DNA from: Oscillospiraceae bacterium
GTDB lineage: Bacteria > Bacillota > Clostridia > Oscillospirales > JAAYXM01
Length of the DNA: 64,000 bases
NCBI GenBank assembly: GCA_015067485.1
Contig: SVMJ01000005.1
Location: 28,528 to 92,527 of the forward strand
Reading direction: 5' to 3'
Shown here piece by piece: positions 28,496 to 38,885 of this stretch. The notes beneath the pieces are model-generated. The model searched no databases. It saw nothing but the letters and a program-made list of their open reading frames with translations, and was not told the origin of the DNA. Each line of letters starts with the position of its first letter. Positions within the stretch are counted from its first letter, which is position 1. The position numbers and the translations under genes were made by a program.

Positions 28496-29312
28496 TTTCA
28501 GCGCCGACCGCCAAAATCAGTCCTGCACAGTATAGCCACAGCAGCAACAGAATGACCGCATTGATCGAGCCGTAAAGTGCGGAATTTTTCAAGAAATACC
28601 CTACATAAACCGAGAAAATACGGGTCAAAAATACAAATCCAATCACGCCGAACAATGCACCGGGCAGAACGTTTCGGATGTGAAGACGGCGGTTTGGGAC
28701 GAAGTAGTACATCATCGTAAGCACCGCAAATAACACCAAAACGGTAACCGCCCAACGCCAAAAGCGCAAGCGTTCGACAATGCTCGCCGAGATCCCGAAC
28801 GGTTCGGTAATCTGCAGGAAGAAGGTTTCACTCAGCGGAATGATGATAACGAGTGCCGCAAACGCAAGCCCGATCCCAAAGATAAACAGAAGCGAGAACA
28901 CCAGATTCCACCAGAATCCGCGTTGCTTCTCCGCCCCGTATGCGTTGTCGAGTACGGTGGAAAGCGCACGGACGGATTTGGATGCCGAGAAAATCGAGAC
29001 GAGTACACCGAACGAGAGCAGGCTCATACTGCGATTTTCCGAAACATAGTCGACATACGTGGTGATCATGGAAACCACATCCTGCGGGAAGATGGGTTTT
29101 AGAAACTCCTGAATCTCAAACAGATTCAGATTGAGCGCACCGATCAGGTTATTGACATAAATGAGAAACGGAAATGCGGAGAGCAGGAGAAAATACGCAA
29201 GCTGACCGCTCACCTGGGCGATGTTGTGCTCCCAGATGCGACTCACCAGTTCGGATGCGATACTGTGTTCAAAGCGTCCGTCCGCGAAGTATGCCTTGCA
29301 CTTTTTCCACAT
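28434..29312 (-). CDS. YihY/virulence factor BrkB family membrane protein
   Basis: QVSGQLAYFLLLSAFPFLIYVNNLIGAL; YYFVPNRRLHIRNVLPGALFGVIGFVFLTRIFSVYVGYF..YGSINAVILLLLWLYCAGLILAVGAEIN. Confidence 0.88.
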   Translation of the reverse strand: MWKKCKAYFADGRFEHSIASELVSRIWEHNIAQVSGQLAYFLLLSAFPFLIYVNNLIGALNLNLFEIQEFLKPIFPQDVVSMITTYVDYVSENRSMSLLSFGVLVSIFSASKSVRALSTVLDNAYGAEKQRGFWWNLVFSLLFIFGIGLAFAALVIIIPLSETFFLQITEPFGISASIVERLRFWRWAVTVLVLFAVLTMMYYFVPNRRLHIRNVLPGALFGVIGFVFLTRIFSVYVGYFLKNSALYGSINAVILLLLWLYCAGLILAVGAEINGVIDSRFPKPDPKSRSDA

Positions 29313-29346
29313 AACACAAGTCCTTTCCCCCTTGGAAGGGGCTTTT

Positions 29347-30636
29347 TTATCGGTATCTGCGGGTTTTCTTGCGATTGATGCGCACCGCCGCAACGACATA
29401 AATCACGACCAAAATCACAAAGCCGAGACCGATGATTTTTGCAATTGTCGATGAGAAGATGATGCCCAGCCAATGCAGAACCAAAAGGATGAGCGAGCGG
29501 TCCAGACTGTCTGCCGCAACAAGATCGATCGTTTTGTAGTCTTTCCCGTCATAGCGCACGAGAACCGAGCCCAAAACCTGCCCCTTTTCAATGGGGGCAT
29601 TGATTTTTTCGGGGACGTCTGCGATGAGTTCCAGTTTATCGCTTGAAAAATCGTTTGGGGTCATGGTGCTGTAATCCTGCGCGGGGACTGCGACCACATA
29701 GTCGCGCTTCCACGAAAGATCTACTTTCACTTCACAGACCGGGTTTTTGCGGGAGAGAAGTTCCCGCACCGAGAAATTGTCAAAGCCCCATTGGAGCAAG
29801 CGCGCGCTCTCAACGAAGTTGCGCTTTTTCCCTTCGGCATCACGGGATGCACCGAGTACGATGCCGATGAGCGTGCTATCGCCTTTGGTGGCGCTGGATG
29901 CAAGGCAAAGCCCTGCTTTTGTGGTAGTGCCGGTTTTCAGCCCGGTTGCGTATTTGTAGAAATAATCACGCTCTTTATAACGCGAAACAAGCGAGTTTGT
30001 GGAAAAGAAGATACGCTCGCCGGATTTATTCGTGGCTTCCATCACCACACGGTCCTTCCCCACGATCTCCATGATGTCTTCGTGTTTTAAGAGTTCCCGT
30101 GCGATGAGATACAGATCATACGCGGTGGTGTAGTGTTCGTCTTCGTGCAGTCCGTGCGGGTTGCAAAAATGTGTGTTGGTGCAACCGAGTTCTTCCGCAC
30201 GCGCATTCATCTTCTCAACGAACGCGGGGATGGTACCGCTCACCAGTTCCGCACATACATTTGCCGCTTCATTGACCGATGCCACCATGAGCAGAGTGAG
30301 AATTTCTTTTACGGTAAATTCTTCCCCGCTTTCAATGGTAACCGTACCGCTCAGATGCTCCATGCCTTCCATTGCGGACTCGCTCACGATGACCGTATCG
30401 GTCATGGCATAATCACTCTCCGCGACCAAAAGTGCGGTCATCATCTTGGTAAGACTCGCCTGCGGGAGTTTCTGATGGGCATTTTTCTCATACATGACCT
30501 GATCGGTTACGGGATCGGCCAAAAGCGCCGCGGATGCATCCACCTGCATTGCAGGGACTTCCGCCGCCATTGCCGCACCCGAAAACACCAAATAACAAAT
30601 CAAAATCAAACAAGTAAGAAACCGCTTTTGCGTCAT
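29347..30636 (-). CDS. D-alanyl-D-alanine carboxypeptidase (PBP5/6, DacF-like)
   Basis: Signal peptide; LPQASLTKMMTALLVAES (SxxK), SVNEAANVCAE (SxN), ATGLKTGTTTKAG (KTG). Confidence 0.92.
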   Translation of the reverse strand: MTQKRFLTCLILICYLVFSGAAMAAEVPAMQVDASAALLADPVTDQVMYEKNAHQKLPQASLTKMMTALLVAESDYAMTDTVIVSESAMEGMEHLSGTVTIESGEEFTVKEILTLLMVASVNEAANVCAELVSGTIPAFVEKMNARAEELGCTNTHFCNPHGLHEDEHYTTAYDLYLIARELLKHEDIMEIVGKDRVVMEATNKSGERIFFSTNSLVSRYKERDYFYKYATGLKTGTTTKAGLCLASSATKGDSTLIGIVLGASRDAEGKKRNFVESARLLQWGFDNFSVRELLSRKNPVCEVKVDLSWKRDYVVAVPAQDYSTMTPNDFSSDKLELIADVPEKINAPIEKGQVLGSVLVRYDGKDYKTIDLVAADSLDRSLILLVLHWLGIIFSSTIAKIIGLGFVILVVIYVVAAVRINRKKTRRYR

Positions 30637-30773
30637 TGTTTCTCCCCCTTGACCACACATTTATTTGTTTCATTATATCAGGTTCTTCGGCAGAAAACCA
30701 TACTCCCCGGGAAAGTTTTGAAAAAAACTTGAAAAAATTGAAAAATATGCGTGCGTTTTGCGGATTTGTTTGG

Positions 30774-30779
30774 TATAAT
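30774..30779 (+). promoter_or_regulatory. extended -10 element (TTGGTATAAT) upstream of response regulator
   Basis: TGGTATAAT at 30771-30779; no good -35. Confidence 0.4.
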
Positions 30780-30852
30780 GGAAAATGGTAAATTGGTTCT
30801 TGTATCAAGGGGTTTGTAAACAAGGGTCATAAGGAAGAAAGTGAGGGGTATC

Positions 30853-31530
30853 ATGCGCATTTTGGTTGTGGATGATGAGAAAATCATCGTAAAAGGAATC
30901 AAGTTCAACTTGGAAAGCGAAGGATATGATGTGGAAACCGCATCGAACGGGGAAGAAGCAATCGAGATCCTGCGCAATATTCAGACAGATTTGGTGATTT
31001 TAGACCTGATGATGCCGAAGATGGACGGGCTGGAAGCGTGCAAGCGCATCCGCGAATTTTCAAACGTTCCCATCATCATGCTCACCGCAAAAAGCGAGGA
31101 TACCGATATCATTCTGGGACTCGATTACGGCGCAGACGACTATATCACCAAGCCGTTTAACATCATGGAACTCAAAAGCCGTGTCCGCGCGATCTTGCGC
31201 CGCGCACGAAACGCAGGGGTCGACAGCAGCACCCGTATCATCGCAGGCGATTTGATTTTGGACACGCGCGAACGCGTGGTGTATCTCGACGGCGAAGAAG
31301 TCGCACTCACCGCAAAGGAATTCGATGTACTCGAACTTCTGATGCGAAACGAGTCGCGCGTGTACAGCCGCAACAACCTGCTCAACATCGTTTGGGGTTA
31401 TGAATATCCGGGCGACGATCGCACGGTCGACGTACATATTTGCCGTTTGCGTGAGAAGTTGGAAAAGATCCCGGCAGAACCCCAGCACATCATGACCAAG
31501 TGGGGGGTCGGATATTATTTCAAGGCTTAA
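30853..31530 (+). CDS. OmpR/PhoB family response regulator
   Basis: MRILVVDDEKIIVKGIKFNLESEGYDVETASNGEEAIEILRNIQTDLVILDLMMPKMDGLEACKRIRE; winged-helix DNA-binding C-terminus. Confidence 0.94.
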   Translation: MRILVVDDEKIIVKGIKFNLESEGYDVETASNGEEAIEILRNIQTDLVILDLMMPKMDGLEACKRIREFSNVPIIMLTAKSEDTDIILGLDYGADDYITKPFNIMELKSRVRAILRRARNAGVDSSTRIIAGDLILDTRERVVYLDGEEVALTAKEFDVLELLMRNESRVYSRNNLLNIVWGYEYPGDDRTVDVHICRLREKLEKIPAEPQHIMTKWGVGYYFKA

Positions 31531-31549
31531 TCTTTCCGCGCTCCTTCCA

Positions 31550-32962
31550 TTGGGCAGCGTGCGGGCAAAGATTTTTGCCCTGTTTCTCGCGCTCGCCTTG
31601 GTTTTGGTTTTGATCATCAATATCTTCCCGCTCCAGTTCTCCCAGAACATGATCGTGGAGACCACGCGGGAACAGATGCTGAATAACGCGACATTTCTCG
31701 CAAGTGCGCTCGCGCCGCACTCCACACTCACCCGTGAAAAGGTTTTGCTCACGCTTGAAATGGCAGAGCCGAATCCCAACACGCGGCTCGTGGTGTGTGA
31801 TACGTCCGCACGCGTGATTTACGACAGTATCAGCACCGACTCGGTGTCTGATAAATATTTGCTCCTGCCCGAAATCGGACAGGCCCTCCGCGCGAAAGAC
31901 GTGTTCTTTTGTGAGTATCGCGACCAAGCGTTTCACAGTCGGCTCGCCATTCCCATTCAGTACAATTCCGAGCCGCTCGGCGTGGTATATCTCTCGCAGA
32001 TCGACGAAGCACAAGGCAAGGTTTTGGAATCGCTGCGCGTGCAGATGCGGAATATCAGCATTTTGATTTGTGCGATTTTGTTCATTCTCGTCTTTTTCTT
32101 CTCCTCGCATCTCTCCAAGCGGTTTGCGGTGCTGCTCTCGGGCATCCGCGCCATGCAGGACGGTCCTTACGGGAAGACGGTTGCCATTTCGGGAAAAGAC
32201 GAACTGCGCGTCATCGCGGATGAATTTAATCAACTGTCCAAGCGTTTGGAAGACACCGAAGCGCTGCGTCAAACCTTTGTGTCCGACGCTTCGCACGAAC
32301 TCCGCACGCCCCTGTCCGCAGTTCGTCTGCTGGTAGACTCGATTTTGCAGTCCGAGCAGATGGACGCAGAAACCATGCGCGAGTTCATGGTGGACATCGG
32401 CGACGAAATTGATCGACTCACCCGCATCGCGGAAAAATTGCTCATGCTCACAAAACTTGACGGGGCAAAGTCTCTCAAGTTAGTCCCGGTGAATTTGACC
32501 GACGTCGCAAAGAGAGTGCTGGAAGCGCTCGTTCCGCTCGCGGAAGATGCAAACATCACACTCAAATCAGACCTCACCGAAAACCTCTTCCTGTCGGCTG
32601 ACAAGGACGGGGTGTATCAAATCATTTTCAATCTGGCTGAAAACGCCATCAAGTATAACCGCGCGGGCGGATTTGTCCATCTCATGCTCTTCTCGCGTGA
32701 GGATCAGGTCGTCCTTTTGGTTGACGATGACGGAATCGGCATCCCGGAAGAACACCGCGCCCATATTTTCGAGCGTTTTTACCGTGTGGACAAATCGCGT
32801 ACACGCAACGGAAAAGGCGGTACCGGACTTGGGCTTTCCATCGCTTATAAGAATGTTACATCCTATGGCGGTACCATTGAAGTCGGATCTTCTCCGTCGG
32901 GTGGGACTCGTTTCACGGTCTCGTTCCCACTCCTTTCGGAAGGCGGTGAACTCCATGCGTAA
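31550..32962 (+). CDS. sensor histidine kinase (HAMP, HisKA, HATPase)
   Basis: TFVSDASHELRTPLSAVRLLVDSIL; NLAENAIKYN; DDGIGIPEEHRAHIFERFYRVDKSRTR...GTGLGLSI. Confidence 0.94.
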   Translation: MGSVRAKIFALFLALALVLVLIINIFPLQFSQNMIVETTREQMLNNATFLASALAPHSTLTREKVLLTLEMAEPNPNTRLVVCDTSARVIYDSISTDSVSDKYLLLPEIGQALRAKDVFFCEYRDQAFHSRLAIPIQYNSEPLGVVYLSQIDEAQGKVLESLRVQMRNISILICAILFILVFFFSSHLSKRFAVLLSGIRAMQDGPYGKTVAISGKDELRVIADEFNQLSKRLEDTEALRQTFVSDASHELRTPLSAVRLLVDSILQSEQMDAETMREFMVDIGDEIDRLTRIAEKLLMLTKLDGAKSLKLVPVNLTDVAKRVLEALVPLAEDANITLKSDLTENLFLSADKDGVYQIIFNLAENAIKYNRAGGFVHLMLFSREDQVVLLVDDDGIGIPEEHRAHIFERFYRVDKSRTRNGKGGTGLGLSIAYKNVTSYGGTIEVGSSPSGGTRFTVSFPLLSEGGELHA

Positions 32963-33818
32963 ACTTTGTTTTCTGCTTGCCATCCTGCTTCTTTGCGGAT
33001 GTCAGCCCGCACCCACCGTTTCGGACGGGGTATTGAAACCCACGACCGCATACTTCCGCGGAAATACCGAAATGCTGGTTTCTCACGACGTGGTCATCTC
33101 GACCGCGACCGAAGACGCGCAGATGCAAACCTTGTTTTCTGCGCTCCAGTCTGCACAGGACGACGGTTTGACCCCCGCAATATCACGGGACGTCCGTCTG
33201 CTCGGGTATTCCCGAAAGGGCGGTACGCTCACCCTTTCGTTATCCGAAGAATACGAAGAGAGCCGCGGCATTCTCCGCACACTCGCCGATGCCGCACTCA
33301 CCCTTTCGTTCTGCTCACTCGACGGGGTGGATGCGCTCATCATCCAAACACCCTCGGGTGAGAGCGCGCCGCATACGGCGGAAGATTATCTTCTCACATC
33401 CCCCTCTCCCGTTGCGGCACAACAGACTGTAAATCTCTATTTTGTATCAAACGGAGAACTAACAAAAGTCCCCCATGCCATCCGAAAGGAATCGGATGTC
33501 GCATTCCCGCATAGCGTGATCTCTTCTCTGCTTTCGGGTCCCGAAGATGAAAATTACACTTCCGCAATTCCGGAGGGAGTAAAACTTCACTCGGTTGTAC
33601 TCGAAAACGGGACTTGTACGGTGGATCTCTCTTCCGAATTCTTAGCGATTTCCGGGCATAGTGAAGACGCGGAACGGCTTTGTCTGTTCTCGCTCGTCAA
33701 CACGGTTGCAGGAGTTTCGGAAGTACACCATGTGCAGATTTTGATCGACGGGGAGTCCGTCCCCGGCTTTACCCATTATGACTTAACTCAGGCGATTCAG
33801 CCCGAAGTATTTGACTAA
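32955..33818 (+). CDS. lipoprotein with tandem GerMN-like domains
   Basis: Lipobox MRKLCFLLAILLLCGC; QTVNLYFVSNGELTKVPHAI...VISSLLSGPEDENYTSAIPEGVKLHSVVLENGTCTVDLSSEF. Confidence 0.8.
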   Translation: MRKLCFLLAILLLCGCQPAPTVSDGVLKPTTAYFRGNTEMLVSHDVVISTATEDAQMQTLFSALQSAQDDGLTPAISRDVRLLGYSRKGGTLTLSLSEEYEESRGILRTLADAALTLSFCSLDGVDALIIQTPSGESAPHTAEDYLLTSPSPVAAQQTVNLYFVSNGELTKVPHAIRKESDVAFPHSVISSLLSGPEDENYTSAIPEGVKLHSVVLENGTCTVDLSSEFLAISGHSEDAERLCLFSLVNTVAGVSEVHHVQILIDGESVPGFTHYDLTQAIQPEVFD

Positions 33819-33831
33819 AGGAGAAACTCTT

Positions 33832-35106
33832 ATGTACCAGCTTGAAACCAACGCGGTCCATGCGGGGTATCAGCCCGAAGCGACCACACATTCGAACGTT
33901 CCCCCGCTTTACATGACCACCGCGTACTCGTTTGACAATGTCGAGCACGCACGCAAGCTCTTCGCACTTGAAGAGGGCGGCAATATCTATACCCGTCTGC
34001 AGAACCCGACCACCGACCTTTTGGAAGCAAGAGTTTCCGCACTCGAAGGCGGCATCGGTGCTTTGGCACTCGCAAGCGGCCATGCTGCGATCGTGCATAC
34101 GCTTCTCACCATCGCACGCGAAGGGGATGAGATCATCTCTGCAAACACCATTTACGGCGGTGCGATCAACCTGCTCGGAAAGACCTTCAAGCGCATGGGG
34201 ATCACGGTTCATTTCGCAAGCACCGACGATCCTGAAACTTTCCGTGCACTGATCAATGACAAGACCCGTGCAATCTTCGTGGAAGCGATCGGAAACCCGA
34301 CCGCAAACGTATGTGATTTGGAAGCGATCGCCGATATCGCACATGAAAACGGACTTCCGTTCATCGTGGACAACACCTTTGCGACCCCAGCACTTCTCCG
34401 TCCGTTTGAGCATGGCGCGGATCTCATCATCCATTCTTCCACCAAGTATTTATCCGGCAACGGTACCGCGATGGGCGGTCTCGTGGTAGACAGCGGTAAA
34501 TTTGTTTGGAAAGGAAACCCCCGCTTTGCGGAAATGAACGCACCCGACCCGAGTTATCACGGGGTGGTCTTTGCAGACCTTGGCGAGCAGGCGTTCTTGG
34601 TCAAAGCGCGCGCACTCACCCTGCGCGATTTGGGTTCCTGCCAGTCCCCGTTCAATGCATGGGTCACCATGCTCGGTATGGAAACACTTGCGCTCAGAAT
34701 GGAACGCCATTCGGAAAACGCGCTCAAAGTGGCAGAGTTCTTGGAATCGCATCCCGCGGTCGAGCGTGTGGACTATCCGGGACTTCCGTCTTCCCGTTAC
34801 TATCCGCTTTCTCAGAAGTATCTCAAGAAGGGTGCTTCCGCGGTATTCACTTTTGAAATCAAGGGCGGCAGAGAAGCGGGCGCTCGCTTCTGCGACAGTC
34901 TGAAACTCCTGCGCATCGTGGCAAACCTGGGCGACTCCCGCTCCATGGTCAGCCATCCCGCTACCACCACCCATTCCCAGCTCTCCGATGAGCAGCTCAT
35001 CGCAGCGGGGATTTCTGCGACCACCATCCGTTTGTCCATCGGCATCGAGCATATCGACGATATTTTGGCAGACATCAAGCAAGCACTCGATGCATCTCAA
35101 AAGTAA
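33832..35106 (+). CDS. metY: O-acetylhomoserine aminocarboxypropyltransferase/cysteine synthase
   Basis: MYQLETNAVHAGYQPEATTHSNVPPLYMTTAYSFDN; IYTRLQNPTTDLLEARVSALEGGIGALALASGHAA; IIHSSTKYLSGNG. Confidence 0.92.
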   Translation: MYQLETNAVHAGYQPEATTHSNVPPLYMTTAYSFDNVEHARKLFALEEGGNIYTRLQNPTTDLLEARVSALEGGIGALALASGHAAIVHTLLTIAREGDEIISANTIYGGAINLLGKTFKRMGITVHFASTDDPETFRALINDKTRAIFVEAIGNPTANVCDLEAIADIAHENGLPFIVDNTFATPALLRPFEHGADLIIHSSTKYLSGNGTAMGGLVVDSGKFVWKGNPRFAEMNAPDPSYHGVVFADLGEQAFLVKARALTLRDLGSCQSPFNAWVTMLGMETLALRMERHSENALKVAEFLESHPAVERVDYPGLPSSRYYPLSQKYLKKGASAVFTFEIKGGREAGARFCDSLKLLRIVANLGDSRSMVSHPATTTHSQLSDEQLIAAGISATTIRLSIGIEHIDDILADIKQALDASQK

Positions 35107-35111
35107 AATTG

Positions 35112-35145
35112 AAAACGTGCCGACAAAATCGGCACGTTTTTCTGC
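35112..35145 (+). terminator. terminator after metY
   Basis: AAACGTGCCGACAAAATCGGCACGTTTTTCTGCTTTTTT. Confidence 0.8.
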
Positions 35146-35230
35146 TTTTTTCGCGAAATAATCATTTACAAACAGTTGGATTTGCGATAAAATAATAGAA
35201 TGGAATTTATGTAGAAACATTGGCGAAAGG

Positions 35231-36535
35231 TTGATGAAAATGTTCTTCCAAAAAGATTTGGAAACCATGCCGCGCGCAGCACTGCGTGAACTGCAACTGG
35301 AGCGTCTGAAATCCGCGGTAGACCGCGCACTCACCACTCCGCTTTATCAGAAGAAATTCAAGGAAGCAGGCATTACTCCCGCTTCCATCAAAAGTTTGGA
35401 TGATCTCAAGCATCTCCCGTTTACATACAAGGCAGACTTCCGCGACAACTATCCGTTCGGGATGTTTGCGGTTCCGATGAAAGATATCGTGCGTATCCAC
35501 GCATCTTCCGGCACCACAGGCAAACCCACCGTCGTCGGTTACACCAAAAACGATTTGAACGTGTGGTCGGACCTGGTCGCACGTCTTGCGGTCGCGGCAG
35601 GCGCGACGAGCGATGACGTGGCACAGATCTCCTTCGGCTACGGTCTGTTCACAGGCGCACTCGGTCTCCACTACGGTTTGGAAAAGATCGGTGCGACCGT
35701 CATTCCGATCTCGAGCGGTAACACCGAAAAGCAGCTGATGCTGATGCAGGACTTCGGCACTACCCTTTTGGTTGCTACCCCGACCTATGCGATGTATCTC
35801 AGTGAATCCGCAAAAGAAGCGGGCATTTTGGATAATCTCAAACTCCGCATCGGGCTCTTTGGCTCGGAAGGTTGTACCCCGGGGATGCGTGAACGCATTG
35901 AAAATAACTTCGGCATCACCGCGACCGACAACTACGGCATGAGTGAACTCATGGGTCCGGGCGTTTCGGGCGAATGCCATCTGCGCGACGGGCTCCACAT
36001 CGCGGAAGACCATTTCATCGCGGAAATCATCGACCCCGAAACCGGTGAGACTCTGCCGGACGGCGAGACCGGTGAGTTGGTCGTAACCCCGCTCACCAAA
36101 GAGGCACTCCCGGTTCTGCGTTATCGCACCGGCGATATCACCTCGCTCAACACCGATGTTTGTAAGTGCGGTCGTACCCATGCACGTATGGCAAAGGTTA
36201 CCGCGAGAAGCGACGATATGCTCATCATCAAGGGCGTCAACGTCTTCCCGTCTCAGATTGAAACGGTGCTCATCGCGATCAATCACATCAGCCCGCACTA
36301 TCAGCTGGAAGTCCGCCGCGAAAACTTCTCCGATCATCTGACCGTTGTGGTTGAGTTGGCAGACGGCTCGCTTCTTGAGCGTTTCCAGGAACTCGAAGCA
36401 CTCAGAAGTGAAATCCATCACAAACTCCGCACCGTGCTCGGCATCGATGCGAAAATCAAGTTGGTTTCTCCGAAAACCATCGAACGTTTCCAAGGCAAAG
36501 CAAAGCGCGTAGTCGACCTGCGCGATAAATCCTAA
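35231..36535 (+). CDS. paaK: phenylacetate--CoA ligase
   Basis: HASSGTTGKPTVVGYTKNDL; FGSEGCTPGMRERIENNFGITATDNYGMSELMGPGVSGEC; RSDDMLIIKGVNVFPSQIE. Confidence 0.92.
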   Translation: MMKMFFQKDLETMPRAALRELQLERLKSAVDRALTTPLYQKKFKEAGITPASIKSLDDLKHLPFTYKADFRDNYPFGMFAVPMKDIVRIHASSGTTGKPTVVGYTKNDLNVWSDLVARLAVAAGATSDDVAQISFGYGLFTGALGLHYGLEKIGATVIPISSGNTEKQLMLMQDFGTTLLVATPTYAMYLSESAKEAGILDNLKLRIGLFGSEGCTPGMRERIENNFGITATDNYGMSELMGPGVSGECHLRDGLHIAEDHFIAEIIDPETGETLPDGETGELVVTPLTKEALPVLRYRTGDITSLNTDVCKCGRTHARMAKVTARSDDMLIIKGVNVFPSQIETVLIAINHISPHYQLEVRRENFSDHLTVVVELADGSLLERFQELEALRSEIHHKLRTVLGIDAKIKLVSPKTIERFQGKAKRVVDLRDKS

Positions 36536-36552
36536 GGGAAGGAGTTTTTCCA

Positions 36553-38289
36553 ATGGCTAAGAAAATGATGTTGGGCAATGCGGCAGTCGCTCGCGGCGTT
36601 TACGAAGCGGGCTGCCACTTTGTTTCCAGTTATCCAGGTACTCCCAGTACCGAAATTACCGAATTTCTTGCAGGTTATGAAGAACTGCACGCGGAATGGG
36701 CACCGAATGAAAAGGTCGCGGTGGAATCCGCGATGGGTGCATCTATCGCAGGCGGCAGAGCATTCTCCGCAATGAAGCACGTGGGTCTCAACGTTGCAGC
36801 AGACCCGATCTTCACCGCAAGTTATACCGGCGTCAACGGCGGTTGCGTCATCGCGGTCGCAGACGATATGGGGATGCACTCTTCTCAGAACGAGCAGGAC
36901 AGCCGTCATTATGCACGCGCATCCAAACTCCCGATGCTCGAGCCGGCTGATTCTCAGGAATGCAAGGACTTCGCAAAAGAAGCATTCCGTTTGAGCGAAG
37001 AATTTGACACCCCCGTCTTCCTGCGCCTTTCCACCCGTGTTTCCCACTCCCAGAGTGCGGTGGAACTCGCAGAGCGCGAAGACGTCCCGGTAAAACCCTA
37101 TGAAAAGAACATTTCCAAGTATGTCATGATGCCCGCAAAAGCAAAGGTTCGCCACGTATTCGTAGAAGAGCGCGAACTCAAACTGCGTGAATTTGCAGAG
37201 ACCACTTCTCTCAACCGTGTGGAAAACAACGGCGCAAAGATCGGTGTTGTGGTATCGGGTATCGCATACCAGTACGCAAAAGAAGCATTCGGCAAGAACG
37301 CTAACTACTTGAAACTCGGTCTTGTATATCCGCTCCCGGTCAAACTCATCGAAGACTTTGCAAAGAGTGTGGACACCCTGTATGTCATTGAAGAACTCGA
37401 CGATGTCTTTGAAAGCCATTGCAAGAAGCACGGCATCAAGGTTGTCGGCAAGGAACTCTTCTCCAAACTCGGCGAATACTCGCCCGAACTCATCCGTAAC
37501 AAGATTCTGGGCTCTGATATGCCTGCCGCATCGCAGGACACCGTCCCCGTCCGTCCCCCGGTTCTTTGTCCGGGCTGCCCGCACCGCGGTCTCTTCTATG
37601 TGCTGAGTAAGTTGAAACTCGTGGTATCGGGCGATATCGGCTGCTACACTTTGGGCGCACAACCGCCGCTCGAAGCGGTCGACACCACTTTGTGCATGGG
37701 TGCTTCCATCAGCGGACTCCACGGCATGAACTTGGTGAAAGATCCTGAATTTGCAAAGAAGAGCGTGTCTGTCATCGGTGATTCCACCTTCTTCCATTCG
37801 GGCATGACCGGTCTTCTCAATATCGTCTATAACCAGAGCCCGTCCACGGTGCTCATTCTCGATAACTCCATCACGGGTATGACCGGGCATCAGCAAAACC
37901 CGGGCACGGGTCTCACCTTGCAGAACCGTCCCGCACCGAAAGCGGACATTGAAGCGATCTGCCATGCACTCGGGGTTGCCCGTGTTACGGTTGTTGACCC
38001 GAACGATGTGGGGGAAGTCGAACGCGTTCTGAAAGAAGAACTGAACACCCCTGAACCCTCGGTCATCATCGCACGCCGTCCGTGCGCACTGCTGAAATAT
38101 GTAAAACCCCAGCCTGCATTCTCGGTGAACCAGGACAAGTGCATTGGCTGTAAACTGTGCCTGAAGATCGGTTGCCCCGCAATCAGTATGCGCGACGGCA
38201 AGGCGACCATCGACAGTTCCATCTGCACCGGTTGCGACCTGTGCTCCAAAATGTGTCCCAAGGGCGCAATCGAAAGAGGTGATGCATAA
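36553..38289 (+). CDS. iorA: indolepyruvate ferredoxin oxidoreductase subunit alpha
   Basis: MLGNAAVARGVYEAGCHFVSSYPGTPSTEITE; CPGCPHRGLFYVL; C-terminal 2x4Fe4S CIGCKLCLKIGCP...CTGCDLCSKMCPKGAI. Confidence 0.94.
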   Translation: MAKKMMLGNAAVARGVYEAGCHFVSSYPGTPSTEITEFLAGYEELHAEWAPNEKVAVESAMGASIAGGRAFSAMKHVGLNVAADPIFTASYTGVNGGCVIAVADDMGMHSSQNEQDSRHYARASKLPMLEPADSQECKDFAKEAFRLSEEFDTPVFLRLSTRVSHSQSAVELAEREDVPVKPYEKNISKYVMMPAKAKVRHVFVEERELKLREFAETTSLNRVENNGAKIGVVVSGIAYQYAKEAFGKNANYLKLGLVYPLPVKLIEDFAKSVDTLYVIEELDDVFESHCKKHGIKVVGKELFSKLGEYSPELIRNKILGSDMPAASQDTVPVRPPVLCPGCPHRGLFYVLSKLKLVVSGDIGCYTLGAQPPLEAVDTTLCMGASISGLHGMNLVKDPEFAKKSVSVIGDSTFFHSGMTGLLNIVYNQSPSTVLILDNSITGMTGHQQNPGTGLTLQNRPAPKADIEAICHALGVARVTVVDPNDVGEVERVLKEELNTPEPSVIIARRPCALLKYVKPQPAFSVNQDKCIGCKLCLKIGCPAISMRDGKATIDSSICTGCDLCSKMCPKGAIERGDA

Positions 38290-38858
38290 TGCCGAATATT
38301 TTAATCGTCGGCGTCGGCGGTCAGGGTTCGCTTCTTGCGTCCCGTATGATTGGCGCTTTCTATCAGAATCAAGGACTTACTGTTAAGGTGAGTGAAGTCC
38401 ACGGCATGAGCCAGCGCGGCGGCAGCGTGGTTACTTACGTCCGTGCAGGTGAAGATGTTGCATCTCCCATCATCCCGGTCGGAGAAGCGGATGTCATTTT
38501 GTCGTTTGAAGAACTCGAAGCACTCCGTTGGGCGCATTATGCGAAAGACGGCGGTGCGATCGTGTACTCCACACAGAACATCTCCCCCATGCCTGTCATC
38601 ACGGGTGCGGCGGAATACCCGTCTGAGATCGGTGAAAAGCTGAAGAAATACAATGTCCGTCAGCAAGCGATCGATGCTCTCTCCCTTTCTTTAGAAGCGG
38701 GAAACGTCAAAGCGGCAAACGTGGTTTTGATCGGTGCGGCGTCGAAACTCCTTGGCGGAACGAGTGAAGAATGGAACCGTGTTTTGGAAGAAGTGGTTCC
38801 CCCGAAGTTCTTGGATCTCAACCGCCGTGCATTCGCACTCGGTGCGGATGCAGAATAA
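38289..38858 (+). CDS. iorB: indolepyruvate oxidoreductase subunit beta
   Basis: NILIVGVGGQGSLLASRMIGAFYQNQGLTVKVSEVHGMSQRGGSVVTYVR. Confidence 0.93.
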   Translation: MPNILIVGVGGQGSLLASRMIGAFYQNQGLTVKVSEVHGMSQRGGSVVTYVRAGEDVASPIIPVGEADVILSFEELEALRWAHYAKDGGAIVYSTQNISPMPVITGAAEYPSEIGEKLKKYNVRQQAIDALSLSLEAGNVKAANVVLIGAASKLLGGTSEEWNRVLEEVVPPKFLDLNRRAFALGADAE

Positions 38859-38885
38859 TCGAATTTGATTTAGGAGGGACTTACT

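Noticed and set aside
35207-37965. 448- and 477-aa minus-strand ORFs opposite paaK/iorA
   Set aside because: Shadow ORFs of strongly biased plus-strand genes.
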